Counted from the first letter of the stretch, positions 34,978-44,056 are shown. The stretch is DNA of 64,000 bases from Streptomyces sp. ALI-76-A (GCF_030287445.1 NZ_JASVWB010000002.1:1302001-1366000), one strand, 5' to 3'. Numbers and translations: made by a program. Notes: generated by a model not told the origin, from the sequence alone.

Positions 34978-35343
34978 ATGAATAGCGCATGGATGGACAT
35001 CGCCGCAGGCACCGGCGCCGGTGCCGGTGGGCTGATCGTGGCGGGTGTGGTGGTCGTGGCGGTGCTGATCGGCGCCTTCTTCCTGGGGGTGCGGGTCAAG
35101 AGGCGTGAGCCGCCCCGGCCGACGGCCGCGGAGCAGCCGCGTCCGCCGGAGGGCGGCCCGGTCCGCGAGGTACGCGAGCACCGGGAGGCGGACGAGATGC
35201 CGCAGACCGATCACCGGCTCACCCCGCACGAGCTGCACGAACACGGCAACGCCGGCACCCGGACCGGCGCTCCGGAGGAACGGCCTCGCTGGGACGAGGG
35301 CAGTAGCGGTTCCTTCGGCAGTGGTGGTCCGGGCGGCCGCTGA
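34978..35343 (+). CDS. DUF6479-type small membrane protein
   Basis: A 121-residue protein with one hydrophobic helix at about residues 15-40 (GGLIVAGVVVVAVLIGAFFLGV), a basic cytosolic flank (RVKRRE) and a hydrophilic tail containing the family motif LTPHELHEHGNAG and a Gly/Ser-rich end. Conserved in streptomycetes; function unknown. The ATG at 34978 gives the family start. Confidence 0.8.
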   Translation: MNSAWMDIAAGTGAGAGGLIVAGVVVVAVLIGAFFLGVRVKRREPPRPTAAEQPRPPEGGPVREVREHREADEMPQTDHRLTPHELHEHGNAGTRTGAPEERPRWDEGSSGSFGSGGPGGR

Positions 35344-35463
35344 CGCGCCAACCGGCCGGGCCCGTCACCGACGGCCCGTCGCACACCGCACGGCTGAACC
35401 GCCGAGCATGACCAGACCGCCACCGAGCACGAACAGGCTGTCGCACCGAGGGAAGTGAGATCC

Positions 35464-35823
35464 ATGGCCGACTCCGGTCGCACCACACTGCCGCTGCCCG
35501 ACTACGACCATCTTCCGATCGGCGGCCTGGAGAGTCGCATACGGTCGCTGACCGCCTCGGAGGTCGAGGAACTGCTCGCGTTCGAGCGGACGCATGCCGA
35601 CCGGCTGCCGGTGACCGAGGTGCTGACGGCCCGGCTGGAGCAGCTGAAGGCGGGCGCCGAGCCGACGTCCGGCGACCCCGGCGCACTGCGTCCCGAGCAG
35701 GGCCAGGGCCAGAGCCAGGGCGGCTCGCCCGTCTCGCCGGCGACCTCTCCGCAGCCCTTCAGCCCACCGCCGCACGGCACCCCCGACCAGCCGGGCAAGC
35801 CGAAGGGTGACCGGACCACCTGA
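35464..35823 (+). CDS. Conserved actinobacterial protein with LPDYDHLP motif
   Basis: A 119-residue protein. The N-terminal 65 residues carry a conserved motif (LPLPDYDHLPIGGLESRIRS) and a helical EELLAFERTHADRLPV region, often seen in actinobacterial stress or lipid-body-associated proteins. The rest is Gln/Ser/Pro-rich and disordered. ATG at 35464 follows GGGAAGTGAGATCC. Function unknown. Confidence 0.75.
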   Translation: MADSGRTTLPLPDYDHLPIGGLESRIRSLTASEVEELLAFERTHADRLPVTEVLTARLEQLKAGAEPTSGDPGALRPEQGQGQSQGGSPVSPATSPQPFSPPPHGTPDQPGKPKGDRTT

Positions 35824-35883
35824 CGGCTCGCGGTACCGGCACGCCGGCACATCGGCCCGCCGGGCCGTGAACGCTCCGAAGCC

Positions 35884-35915
35884 ACGAGGGCCCGGGCTGC
35901 TGCCCGGGCCCTCGT
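35884..35915. terminator. Terminator hairpin, 14-bp perfect stem
   Basis: Arms 35884-35897 and 35902-35915, loop TGCT, between convergent genes ending at 35823 (plus) and 35959 (minus). Likely bidirectional. Confidence 0.88.
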
Positions 35916-35958
35916 CGTGACGTGCCGGAGTCACCGCCCGCGGGCCACCGCGCCGGCG

Positions 35959-36381
35959 TCAGGTGGCCGCCTGGTCGCTGTCCCGGTGTGCGCCCCAGCC
36001 GTGCCACCGGTCGATCTCGATCCACGCGCTGACCCGGGCCCGTGCCCGCTCCGGGTACGGTCGGCCGGTGTAGTGCCCGGAGATGCGGTCGATGTCGGCC
36101 AGGCCCTCGTCGTCGTGCAGCTCGACGACGCGTCCGATGAGGGTGACGTGCGTGTACCAGTCGTCCCCGTCGAGGACGGTGAGCGTCACCCGCGGGTCGC
36201 GGCGCAGGTGCCTCAGCCGCACCCGGCCCTCGTCCAGGTTGACCAGCACGCGGCCGTCGTCCCACAGGTACCAGGTGGCGGCGGAGACGGGCGTGCCGTC
36301 CGACCGCAGGGTGGCCATCACGCAGGGGTTGGGGCGGCGCAGCAGTTCCACGGCCTCGTCGGGCAGCGGCGGCTTGGACAT
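35959..36381 (-). CDS. PPOX-class F420-dependent oxidoreductase-like protein
   Basis: A 140-residue split-barrel protein of the pyridoxamine-phosphate-oxidase-like fold. LLRRPNPCVMATLRSDGTPV and TWYLWDDGRVLVNLD match the Rv1155-type F420-binding subgroup. ATG at 36381 follows GGAGGAACCCCGC. Cofactor (F420 or flavin) and substrate are not shown by the sequence alone. Confidence 0.85.
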   Translation of the reverse strand: MSKPPLPDEAVELLRRPNPCVMATLRSDGTPVSAATWYLWDDGRVLVNLDEGRVRLRHLRRDPRVTLTVLDGDDWYTHVTLIGRVVELHDDEGLADIDRISGHYTGRPYPERARARVSAWIEIDRWHGWGAHRDSDQAAT

Positions 36382-36733
36382 GCGGGGTTCCTCCGAATCG
36401 TGGGGGATCGGGCGGACGCGCGGCTCTCCGGAAGCGGACGTCCGGCGGAGCCGGCGGAGCCGGCGGCGGTCAGGTTCTCGTCGGCGCGCGCCGGCGCGAC
36501 GGCCCACTCCGGCCGCTCGTCACGCACGACGCTCACATCGGCCCGGACACCGTACCGACCACCCGCCTCAACCATAGGGCGCACGTCGCCGGCCCGGGTG
36601 GCCACCGCGAGCCCCACCCGGGTTCTCCGTCCGCGCGGCGAGGTGCGTCGATTCCCTGCGCTCCTCGCCAGAATCGCTGGTCGGGCCGAACGGTTCTACC
36701 GTGGGAACAGGCAGCGGAACCCGGGAGCGCGTC
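36382..36733. other. 352-base divergent intergenic region
   Basis: A short tandem run of GGAGCCGGC units occurs near 36445-36470. Otherwise there is only presumed promoter sequence for the PPOX-type gene (minus) and the small membrane protein (plus). No gene is supported. Confidence 0.5.
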
Positions 36734-37165
36734 ATGGTCATCGTCGGACTCATCATCCTTGTCGCCGCAGTCGTCATCGGCACCGCGGGCGTGCTGTCCA
36801 ATGAGGGCGGAGCCCATGAACTCACCGGTGAGTTCTCGGTCTTCGGCTACGACGTCACCGGCTCCACCGGCACGCTGTTCCTCTACGGCATGGCCGTCGG
36901 CGCCGTGGGGCTGCTCGGGCTGGGCCTTCTGCTGGCCGGCGCACGCCGCACCGCTCGTCGCGGCCGTACGGCACGTCGCGGGTTCGTCCAGCCCCGGCGC
37001 GGGACCGCCGCGGCCGAGCGGGAACGCGGTGCGCCGCCCGACGAGCACGGCACCGCCGACGCGCGGGCGCCGCAGGCGCCGAGCCGGGACGACGACCCCG
37101 CGTACGCCGCCGACCGCCCCCACCACAAGCAGCACTGGTTCCACCGCCGGCCCACCCCCCACTGA
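36734..37165 (+). CDS. Small two-helix membrane protein
   Basis: A 143-residue protein with two hydrophobic helices (about residues 1-20 and 48-68) joined by a polar loop (ELTGEFSVFGYDVTGSTG), then a long basic, disordered cytosolic tail with many Arg and a His-rich end (HHKQHWFHRR). ATG at 36734 follows GGGAG. Related proteins are common in streptomycetes; function unknown. Confidence 0.75.
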   Translation: MVIVGLIILVAAVVIGTAGVLSNEGGAHELTGEFSVFGYDVTGSTGTLFLYGMAVGAVGLLGLGLLLAGARRTARRGRTARRGFVQPRRGTAAAERERGAPPDEHGTADARAPQAPSRDDDPAYAADRPHHKQHWFHRRPTPH

Positions 37166-37541
37166 CACTCCCGCCGGGCCCGCAGGACCGACCACGAGCC
37201 ACCGGTCGCGGCGGTGCGGCAGTCGCCGGGCCGCCCGTCCCGTCGGCCGCGTTCCTGGTCACGGCGGCCGTGGCGCTGGTGACGCCGGCCTTCCGGCCCC
37301 CCGCCGGGCGACGGACGGCAGCCATGGCGGGTCACGACGGCACCGCGTCGCGCCGGGCCGGGGCGGAACGCTCGGTCGCCGACGGCCGCGGACCGGGACC
37401 GCGGTGACCCTGCGCCGTCATCGGCCGGCGAGGAAGGCCGGACCCTGCGACGACCCCCGAGATCGGGAAGTGATCGCATCCGATCCCACCAGCGAGCACA
37501 CTGGTCAGAGGTCGATGTACCAGGCTCACCAGGAGGTACCC
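37166..37541. other. Upstream region of dhaK
   Basis: 376 bases without a supported gene. GATCGG (37461-37466) and CCGATC (37480-37485) form an inverted repeat about 60 bases before the dhaK start and could be an operator or start-site element for dhaKLM. Confidence 0.4.
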
Positions 37542-38534
37542 ATGAGGATGCTCATCAACGTCCCCGAGACCGTGGTCGCCGACGCGCTGCGCGGTGTGGC
37601 CGCGGCCCATCCCGAGTTGACCGTCGACGTGGAGAACCGGGTGATCGTACGGCGGGACGCTCCCGTGGCCGGGAAGGTCGGCCTGATCTCCGGTGGCGGA
37701 TCGGGGCACGAGCCGCTGCACGGTGGGTTCGTGGGGCCCGGAATGCTCTCGGCGGCCTGCCCGGGCGAGGTGTTCACGTCGCCGGTGCCGGACCAGATGG
37801 TGCGGGCGGCGGCGGCCGTGGACAGCGGGGCCGGGGTGCTGTTCATCGTGAAGAACTACACGGGCGACGTGCTCAACTTCGACATGGCGGCCGAACTCGC
37901 CGAGGACGAGGGCATCCAGGTCGCCAAGGTACTGGTCGACGACGACGTGGCGGTCACCGACAGCCTGTACACGGCGGGCCGGCGCGGCACGGGCGCGACC
38001 CTGTTCGTGGAGAAGATCGCCGGGGCCGCCGCGGAGGAGGGGCAGCCGTTGGAGCAGGTGGAGGCGGTGGCCCGGCAGGTCAACGAGAACTCCCGCAGTT
38101 TCGGCGTCGCGCTCAGCGCGTGCACCACGCCCGCCAAGGGCACCCCCACCTTCGACCTGCCGGCCGGTGAGCTGGAGCTGGGGATCGGTATCCACGGCGA
38201 GCCGGGCCGGGAGCGGCGGGCGATGATGACCTCGCGGGAGATCGCCGACTTCTCGGTCGGCGCGATCCTGGACGACTTCGGTCCGCGCAATCCGGTCCTG
38301 GTCCTCGTCAACGGCCTGGGCTCCACCCCGCTGCTGGAGCTGTACGGCTTCAACGCCGAGGTGCAGCGGGTGCTCGCCGAGCGCGGGGTCGCGGTCGCCC
38401 GCACCCTCGTCGGCAACTACGTCACCTCCCTCGACATGGCCGGCGCCTCGGTCACCCTGTGCCAGATCGACGAGGAGCTGCTGCGCCTGTGGGACGCCCC
38501 GGTGAAGACGCCGGGCCTGCGCTGGGGCGTGTGA
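37542..38534 (+). CDS. dhaK: Dihydroxyacetone kinase subunit DhaK
   Basis: A 330-residue DhaK, which binds dihydroxyacetone covalently through a histidine (in LGIGIHGEPGRE, about residue 217). Other conserved parts are GLISGGGSGHEPLHGGFVG at the substrate site and VKNYTGDVLNFDMAAELA. ATG at 37542 follows AGGAGGTACCC. It is first of dhaK-dhaL-dhaM, the phosphotransferase-type system in which phosphate comes from PEP via HPr and DhaM. Confidence 0.96.
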   Translation: MRMLINVPETVVADALRGVAAAHPELTVDVENRVIVRRDAPVAGKVGLISGGGSGHEPLHGGFVGPGMLSAACPGEVFTSPVPDQMVRAAAAVDSGAGVLFIVKNYTGDVLNFDMAAELAEDEGIQVAKVLVDDDVAVTDSLYTAGRRGTGATLFVEKIAGAAAEEGQPLEQVEAVARQVNENSRSFGVALSACTTPAKGTPTFDLPAGELELGIGIHGEPGRERRAMMTSREIADFSVGAILDDFGPRNPVLVLVNGLGSTPLLELYGFNAEVQRVLAERGVAVARTLVGNYVTSLDMAGASVTLCQIDEELLRLWDAPVKTPGLRWGV

Positions 38535-38580
38535 ACCGGCGGCAGGCGCTCACCACGTACCGACCACGCAAGGAGATCCA

Positions 38581-39189
38581 GTGCTCGACGCCGACTTCTT
38601 CCGCCGTTGGATGACGGCGACCGCCGCGTCCGTCGACCGTGAGGCGGAACGGCTCACCTCGCTCGACTCGGCCATCGGGGACGCCGACCACGGCACCAAT
38701 CTGCGGCGCGGGTTCACCGCGGTCACCGCGACCCTGGAGAAGGAGGCGCCCGGCACACCGGGTGCGGTCCTCACGCTCGCCGGCCGCACGCTCATCTCGA
38801 CCGTCGGCGGTGCGTCCGGCCCGCTCTACGGGACGCTGCTGCGCCGCACCGGCAAGGCCCTCGGGGACGCCGGGGAGGTCGGCGAGGAACGGTTCGCCGA
38901 GGCGCTGCGGGCCGGGGTGGACGCGGTCAGGACGCTCGGCGGTGCCGCACCCGGCGACAAGACCATGATCGACGCGCTGGTGCCGGCCGTCGACGCGCTC
39001 GGCGACGGCTTCGCCGCGGCACGGGCCGCCGCCGAGGAGGGTGCCCTGGCGACCACGCCCTTGCGGGCCCGCAAGGGCAGGGCGAGCTACCTCGGGGAAC
39101 GCAGCGTCGGACACCAGGATCCGGGTGCCACCTCGGCCTCGCTGCTGATCGCGGCGCTCTCCGCGGCCCAGGAGGTGTCCGGTGAGTGA
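38581..39189 (+). CDS. dhaL: Dihydroxyacetone kinase subunit DhaL (ADP-binding)
   Basis: A 202-residue DhaL. The Mg-ADP site is visible in SLDSAIGDADHGTNLRRGF (residues 27-45, three aspartates), with TLISTVGGASGPLYGTLL and PGDKTMIDAL typical. The GTG start follows AAGGAG. It lies 46 bases after dhaK and overlaps dhaM by 8 bases. Confidence 0.96.
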   Translation: MLDADFFRRWMTATAASVDREAERLTSLDSAIGDADHGTNLRRGFTAVTATLEKEAPGTPGAVLTLAGRTLISTVGGASGPLYGTLLRRTGKALGDAGEVGEERFAEALRAGVDAVRTLGGAAPGDKTMIDALVPAVDALGDGFAAARAAAEEGALATTPLRARKGRASYLGERSVGHQDPGATSASLLIAALSAAQEVSGE

Positions 39190-39592
39190 CGAGAGGCTGG
39201 TCGGGATCGTGCTGGTGTCGCACAGCGCGGAGGTCGCCGCGTCGGTCGCCGAGCTGGCGAAGGGCCTCGCGGGCGGCGGTACGGCGGTGCCCGTCGCCCC
39301 GGCGGGCGGCACCGGGGGCGGCGGGCTCGGGACCAGCGCGGAGCTGATCGCCGCCGCGGCCGCCTCCGTCGACCGGGGTGCCGGAGTCGCCGTCCTCACC
39401 GACCTGGGCAGCTCGGTGCTCACCGTGAAGGCCCTGCTCGCCGAGGGCGACGAACTCCCGGCCGGCACCCGCCTGGTGGACGCCCCGTTCGTCGAGGGCG
39501 CGGTGGCCGCGGTGGTCACGGCGTCCACCGGGGCCGACCTCGCGGCGGTGGAGGCGGCGGCCGCGGAGGCGTACACGTACCGGAAGGTGTGA
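39182..39592 (+). CDS. dhaM: Dihydroxyacetone kinase phosphotransfer subunit DhaM
   Basis: A 136-residue EIIA-mannose-type domain with the phosphorylated histidine in IVLVSHSAEVAAS (H14) and the conserved GTGGGGLGTS and VLTDLGSSVLTVK segments. It is the single-domain form without fused HPr or EI. GTG at 39182 overlaps the end of dhaL, so the two are translationally coupled. Confidence 0.95.
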   Translation: MSDERLVGIVLVSHSAEVAASVAELAKGLAGGGTAVPVAPAGGTGGGGLGTSAELIAAAAASVDRGAGVAVLTDLGSSVLTVKALLAEGDELPAGTRLVDAPFVEGAVAAVVTASTGADLAAVEAAAAEAYTYRKV

Positions 39593-39604
39593 GACCCGCT
39601 CCTG

Positions 39605-39685
39605 GAGGCGGCCGCTGACTGAACCCCTGGCGGCCGCTGACTGGACCCTGGCGGCCGGCTGCCTGAACCCCTGGCGGCCGCTATC
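39605..39685. repeat. Tandem CTGGCGGCCGCTGACTGAACC-like repeats
   Basis: About four imperfect copies built around GGCGGCCGCTGACTG fill the gap between convergent dhaM and the TetR gene and run into the end of the TetR reading frame. No simple terminator is visible, so the repeats may take that place. Confidence 0.75.
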
Positions 39686-40319
39686 TGAGCCCTTCCGCCG
39701 CGACGGCGAGCGCCGAGCGCAGGGTCGCCCCCAGCTCGGCCGCCGCCGTCGCGGGGTCGGCCGGCGGGTCGGCGCCGCGCCACGCGTAGTGCTCGACGGC
39801 CGCGCGCAGGGCCGCGTTGAACATGGCCGCCCGGATCGTCGGCCGCAGGTCGTCGGCGGGCAGCCCGGCCCGTTCGGCGAGGGCGCGGGCGAACGCGGGT
39901 TCGGCCTCGTCGTACGTCTGGAGCCAGACGGCGCGCAGTCCCGGCTCGGTGCGGGTCAGCCGGACCAGGGCCCGGACGGTGGCCCCGTCGGGACCGTCGG
40001 CGAAGCCGTGCGCCTTGGTGAGCTGCTCGTCGAAGAGCCGCTCCAGGGGACGGCCGGGGACCCACGCGCGCAGACAGGCGGCGATCACGTCGATGCCCGC
40101 CGAGAACAGCGGCCGTACGCAGCTCTCCTTGCTCGGGAAGTACCGCCACACGGTCCGCGCCGAGACGCCGACCGCCTGCCCGATCTGCTCACCGGTGGTC
40201 GCCGCGACGCCCTGGGTGACGAACAGGTCCACCGCGGCCCGGGCGATCTCCCGCCGGATCTCGGCCCTGCGCTCCTCGGTGAGGGGCGGTCTCCCCGTGC
40301 GTCCGCGTGTCGCGGTCAT
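39681..40319 (-). CDS. TetR-family transcriptional regulator
   Basis: A 212-residue regulator with an N-terminal helix-turn-helix (IARAAVDLFVTQGVAATTGE, then VSARTVWRYFPSKESCV) and a helical ligand domain. ATG at 40319 follows GGAGGAACG. It is divergent from the SDR gene, with palindromic sequences between them, so the SDR is the likely target. Confidence 0.93.
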   Translation of the reverse strand: MTATRGRTGRPPLTEERRAEIRREIARAAVDLFVTQGVAATTGEQIGQAVGVSARTVWRYFPSKESCVRPLFSAGIDVIAACLRAWVPGRPLERLFDEQLTKAHGFADGPDGATVRALVRLTRTEPGLRAVWLQTYDEAEPAFARALAERAGLPADDLRPTIRAAMFNAALRAAVEHYAWRGADPPADPATAAAELGATLRSALAVAAEGLR

Positions 40320-40363
40320 CGTTCCTCCGGCTGATGGTCCTCACTCCCCCGGATTCTCCACCA

Positions 40364-40394
40364 CGACTTTTCGTCACTGACAGACATTAAGTCG
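40364..40394. promoter_or_regulatory. Inverted repeats between tetR and SDR, possible TetR operator
   Basis: CGACTT (40364-40369) and AAGTCG (40389-40394) face each other, and the short palindrome GTCACTGAC (40373-40381) lies inside. Position in the divergent promoter region fits a TetR site controlling both genes. Confidence 0.5.
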
Positions 40395-40449
40395 CTAGGG
40401 TGGGGGCCGGCCGGGCCGGAGCCCCTGGAGAGACGGATGGGAACACCTC

Positions 40450-41211
40450 ATGACCGACACACTCGACGGACGCGCTGTCATCGTCACCGGGGCGGGTTCG
40501 GGCATCGGGCGCGCCGCCGCCCTGGCCTTCGCCGCCCAGGGTGACCGCGTCGTGGTCGCCGACCTCGACGAGGAAGGCGCTCAGGCGGTCGTCGAGAAGA
40601 TCGAGCAGGCGGGCGGGACCGCGGTCGCCGTCACCGGGGACCTGAGCGAGCAGACGGTGGTGGACCGGGTGGCCGCGACCGCCCTGGAGCGGTTCGGCGG
40701 CATCGACGTCCTGGTCAACAACGCCGGGATCATGGACCGCATGTCCGCGCTGGCGGACGTGAGCGACGCGGAGTGGGAGCGGGTCATCCGGGTCAACCTC
40801 ACCGCGCCCTTCCTGCTCACGCGGGCGGTGCTGCCGCACATGCTGGCCGCGGGCAAGGGGGCGATCGTGAGCACCGCGTCGGAGGCCGGCCTGCGGGGCA
40901 GCGCCGCGGGCGCCGCGTACACGGCCTCGAAGCACGGGGTGGTGGGGCTGACGAAGAACCTCGCGGTGATGTACCGCAAGCAGGGCATCCGGGCGAACGC
41001 CATCGCCCCCGGCGGCACGGCGACCTCCCTCGTCGTGGACGTCGAGCAGGGTGCGCACGGCCCGGCGGCGATCGGCCCGCACTTCGTGAACCTCGGCCGC
41101 GTGGCCCGGCCCGAGGAGCAGGCCGCCGCCATCGTGTTCCTCGCCTCGGACGCGGCGAGCAACATCAACGGCGTGATCCTGCCGGTCGACGACGGCTGGT
41201 CGGCGGTCTGA
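40450..41211 (+). CDS. Short-chain dehydrogenase/reductase (SDR)
   Basis: A 253-residue classical SDR: cofactor motif VTGAGSGIGRA (12-22), NNAG, catalytic Ser in VSTASEAG and YxxxK in AYTASKHGV. The aspartate after the second strand (VVVADLDEEG) indicates NAD(H) preference. ATG at 40450; upstream sites fit control by the divergent TetR protein. Substrate unknown. Confidence 0.93.
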   Translation: MTDTLDGRAVIVTGAGSGIGRAAALAFAAQGDRVVVADLDEEGAQAVVEKIEQAGGTAVAVTGDLSEQTVVDRVAATALERFGGIDVLVNNAGIMDRMSALADVSDAEWERVIRVNLTAPFLLTRAVLPHMLAAGKGAIVSTASEAGLRGSAAGAAYTASKHGVVGLTKNLAVMYRKQGIRANAIAPGGTATSLVVDVEQGAHGPAAIGPHFVNLGRVARPEEQAAAIVFLASDAASNINGVILPVDDGWSAV

Positions 41212-41283
41212 CGACACCGGCCGGCGCACCGCGGCGATCGGCCGGCAGCCCGGCACGCGCCGGCCCGCCGCCACCCCGGTGCC

Positions 41284-41990
41284 TCACCGGCCGCGCACGA
41301 ACTGCCGTGCCGGCCGCTCCCCGATCAGTACGGCACCCGCATGGTCCTCGACGGGCGCCACCCGGGTGCCCTTGAAGACGATGGAGGTGACGTCGGAGTC
41401 GGTGCCGCCGCCGCGCGGGTCGGGGCGGATGCCGAGGCCCTCGGCGGTGGCGTAGGAGGCCTCGCCGATGATGTCGTGCGGGCCGATGTTCCCGACGACC
41501 GCGTACCGCACGCGGTCACGGTGGACGACGGCGACCACCGAGCCGCCGTGGACGTCGCTCGCGCGGTGGTCCCAGAGGTGGCTCGGGGCGGGCACAACGA
41601 CGTACGGAAGCTCTTCCGCGCTCAACGGGCGGCCGTCGGACTGCGGATAGGCCGTACCGTCCGAGAACAGCGGGTCGGTGTCGCGGTTGCACGGGCGGCC
41701 GGGCCGTCCGTCGCAGGCGATGTCCAGGTCTGCCTTCCAGAACACGGTTCCCGGGTACCGCAGACCGGGATCCGGGCGGGCAGGCCCACGTCGCCGCGGT
41801 AACGGCCCCGGGAGACGGGAACGTCGGCACCCACCGCGGCCAGCAGGTCGGCGGCGCGGACGTCGCCCTCGCGCCGCACCACCGGCTCCCCGTGGGTAAG
41901 GATCCGGTGCTCGACGGCCGGGGCCGGCAACGTCGTCGGAGCGAACAGCGCGACGCCTGCCCCGGCCAGCGTCAGGGACGGGGGACGCAC
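41284..41990 (-). pseudogene. GH75 chitosanase-like gene with a frameshift
   Basis: Two frames together encode a secreted GH75-type protein. The N-terminal part starts at GTG 41990 (RPPSLTLAGAGVALFAP as signal) and runs to VPVSRGRYRGDVGLPARIPVCG. The C-terminal part, in another frame, reads TVFWKADLDIACDGRPGRP to the end and carries the conserved DTDPLFSDGTAYPQSDGR, GDVVHRDRV-like and GPHDIIGEASYATAEGLGI segments. The frames change near 41744-41747. Adding one G in the coding strand there would give CGTREPVFWKAD, which matches the family. It is either a true pseudogene or a sequencing error. Confidence 0.75.
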
Positions 41991-42350
41991 GATGAGGGAC
42001 CCTCTCCTGGGGCGCTGACGGACACTCAGCCCACTGTGGCGCCGTCCCGGCCAGGCGGCCACCCGTGGAGGTCCGGACGGTGCGGGCCCCGAACTGCCGA
42101 CGGGTGCCGGGTACCTGAGTCCGCGACAGACTCCGGCCCCGGACACCCGCGCCGGCGCGGGAACAGCGACGACAGCGATCCGCGCCCGCGGCCTGAACTC
42201 CCCCGTCTCCGTTGAGAGTTCGGCAGCCCGGAACCTCAGCATACGGAACGTCCGCGGGCGGCCGACGACGACCGGCCCCTTGATGGGTCCGCACCGCCCG
42301 GGCCATATTGGTCCGGACCTTTACCGTGTGCCGTCCCCGGAGGCAGCGCC
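41991..42350. other. 360-base divergent intergenic region
   Basis: It lies between the frameshifted GH75 gene (minus) and the fibronectin lipoprotein (plus). It presumably holds both promoters. I see no gene or strong repeat. Confidence 0.4.
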
Positions 42351-43349
42351 GTGCGATCCCTTTCCGCTTCCCGTTCGGCCGCGCCGGGCCGGTGCGTGGC
42401 GCTCGGCGCCGCGCTCACCCTGCTCGTCTCGTGCGGTGGGCCCGCGGCGGGCGACGGCGGGAGCGGCGGACCGCCCGGCGCGCCCCTCGGCGTCACCGCC
42501 GACGCCGGCAGCGCGACCACCGTGCACGTCATGTGGAACGCCGTGTCCGTGCCCGGCGGCGTCAGCGGTTACGAGATATTTCGCGGCACCACAAAGGTCG
42601 AGGAGGCGCCGGGTTCACAGCACATGGTGGATGTCACCAGGCTGAAGCCGTCCACGGTGTACGCCTTCTCCGTGCGGGCACGCGACACCGAGGGGCGCCT
42701 GGGGCCGCCCAGCCGGGAGGTGCGGGCGACGACTCCGGCGGCGGAGGCGGCGGACCGCTCGGCTCCGGCCCGTCCGGCTGGGCTGACCGGCCGGGTGGTC
42801 GGGAGCCGGGCCGTCCAGCTGTCCTGGTCCGCCGCCCCGGACGATCGGGACGTGGTGTCGTACGACATCCATCAGGGCGCCACGAAGATCCACAGTGTGG
42901 GCGGGAGCCAGACGGCGGCCGTGGTGACGGGGCTTCGGCCGGGCACGCGCTACTCCTTCACGGTCCGGGCGCGGGACGCGGCCGACAACGTCTCCCCCGC
43001 GAGCGGCTCCGTCCGGCTGACCACCGCGGGCACCGGCGACGGACGGGGCACCGCCCCGACCGGCTTCCGCGCGACGACCCACCGTGCCGACGGGGCGTAC
43101 CACCTCGACCTGTCCTGGCTGCCGCCGCGGACGGACGGGGTGGTGACGGAGTACCAGATCCAGCTCGACGGCCGCCCGGCGACCTCGCTCGTCTACGGCG
43201 GGTCCGCGCCGCGCGACCGACGGGCGGAGTACAGCTTCTACCTGGGACCGGACGCCGGGGTCTCGCACCGGGTGCGGATCCGGGCGAAGCTGCCGGACGG
43301 CACCTGGGGCGGCTTCTCGCCGGAGCGGACGGTGACGACCGGGGCGTAG
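42351..43349 (+). CDS. Fibronectin type III domain lipoprotein
   Basis: A 332-residue exported protein. The signal peptide ends in a lipobox (LLVSC, cysteine near residue 28), followed by a Gly-rich spacer. Three fibronectin-III domains occupy about residues 42-128, 142-226 and 234-330, each with the typical LxPxTxYxFxVRARD pattern (twice) or its variant. GTG at 42351 follows GGAGGCAGCGCC. There is no catalytic domain, so it is likely a surface-exposed binding protein. The neighbouring GH75 gene may hint at polysaccharide handling. Confidence 0.85.
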   Translation: MRSLSASRSAAPGRCVALGAALTLLVSCGGPAAGDGGSGGPPGAPLGVTADAGSATTVHVMWNAVSVPGGVSGYEIFRGTTKVEEAPGSQHMVDVTRLKPSTVYAFSVRARDTEGRLGPPSREVRATTPAAEAADRSAPARPAGLTGRVVGSRAVQLSWSAAPDDRDVVSYDIHQGATKIHSVGGSQTAAVVTGLRPGTRYSFTVRARDAADNVSPASGSVRLTTAGTGDGRGTAPTGFRATTHRADGAYHLDLSWLPPRTDGVVTEYQIQLDGRPATSLVYGGSAPRDRRAEYSFYLGPDAGVSHRVRIRAKLPDGTWGGFSPERTVTTGA

Positions 43350-43516
43350 CGAGGGCCCGGGCCCGCCGGCGGAAGGAACCCGTCACCTGTACGGCTGCCG
43401 TCCGGGTGCGGGGCGGGCCGGGAACACATGGGATTCCCCTGAGGCAGCACGGGCGTTCCCCGACCTTCGGCGGCACCAGGGATGTACCGCCGACCGTGCC
43501 GCCGGAGGGCAGTCCC

Positions 43517-44056
43517 ATGCACACTACTCAGCCACTCCTTCGCTCCTGCCTGACCGGGGCGGCCGCCGTCGCGCTGCCGCTCACCCTGGCCGCGGGGCCG
43601 GCCGCGGCCGCTTCGGGGATCTCCGTGAGCACCAACGGGTCCACGGTCTCGGTCACGACCAGCGCGTGCACCAGCAACGCCAACGGCTTCGGCAGGGCCT
43701 CCCTGCTGACCAGCGGCCAGACGAGTTTCGCGCAGGGCCGCCAGGCCGACCTGGCCGGCACCAACGCCAGCCAGTCGGCGCTGTGGTCCAACGTGAGTCC
43801 GGGTACGTACACGGTGATCGTGATCTGCAACAAGGACGGGACACAGGCGGGCCGCCAGGCCGTCATCGTCTCCGCCGCCGCGACGCCCACGGTGTCCGCC
43901 ACGACCTCACCCTCGCGGGGTGTCATGGGCGGGGTGGGCGGCGGCACGAAGGACTTCGGCACGCTCACGCTGGCGGCCGGCGGGACCCTGGTGGGGGCGG
44001 GGGTGCTGGCCACGGCCTGGTTCCTGCGCCGCCGTTCGAAGCCGTACCGGTTCTGA
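43517..44056 (+). CDS. Secreted protein with C-terminal membrane anchor
   Basis: A 179-residue protein: signal peptide (1-32, ending AAAA), a beta-rich extracellular part with two or three cysteines (SACTSNANGFG, VICNKDG), a Ser/Thr/Pro linker, and a C-terminal hydrophobic helix followed by RRRSKPYRF. The tail looks like a sortase-type anchor but no LPxTG motif is present, so it is probably a simple membrane anchor. Similar proteins are found in streptomycetes; function unknown. Confidence 0.75.
   Translation: MHTTQPLLRSCLTGAAAVALPLTLAAGPAAAASGISVSTNGSTVSVTTSACTSNANGFGRASLLTSGQTSFAQGRQADLAGTNASQSALWSNVSPGTYTVIVICNKDGTQAGRQAVIVSAAATPTVSATTSPSRGVMGGVGGGTKDFGTLTLAAGGTLVGAGVLATAWFLRRRSKPYRF

Noticed and set aside
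43517..44056. A sortase-anchored surface protein
   Set aside because: The C-terminal helix and basic tail fit, but no LPxTG or LAxTG motif precedes them.
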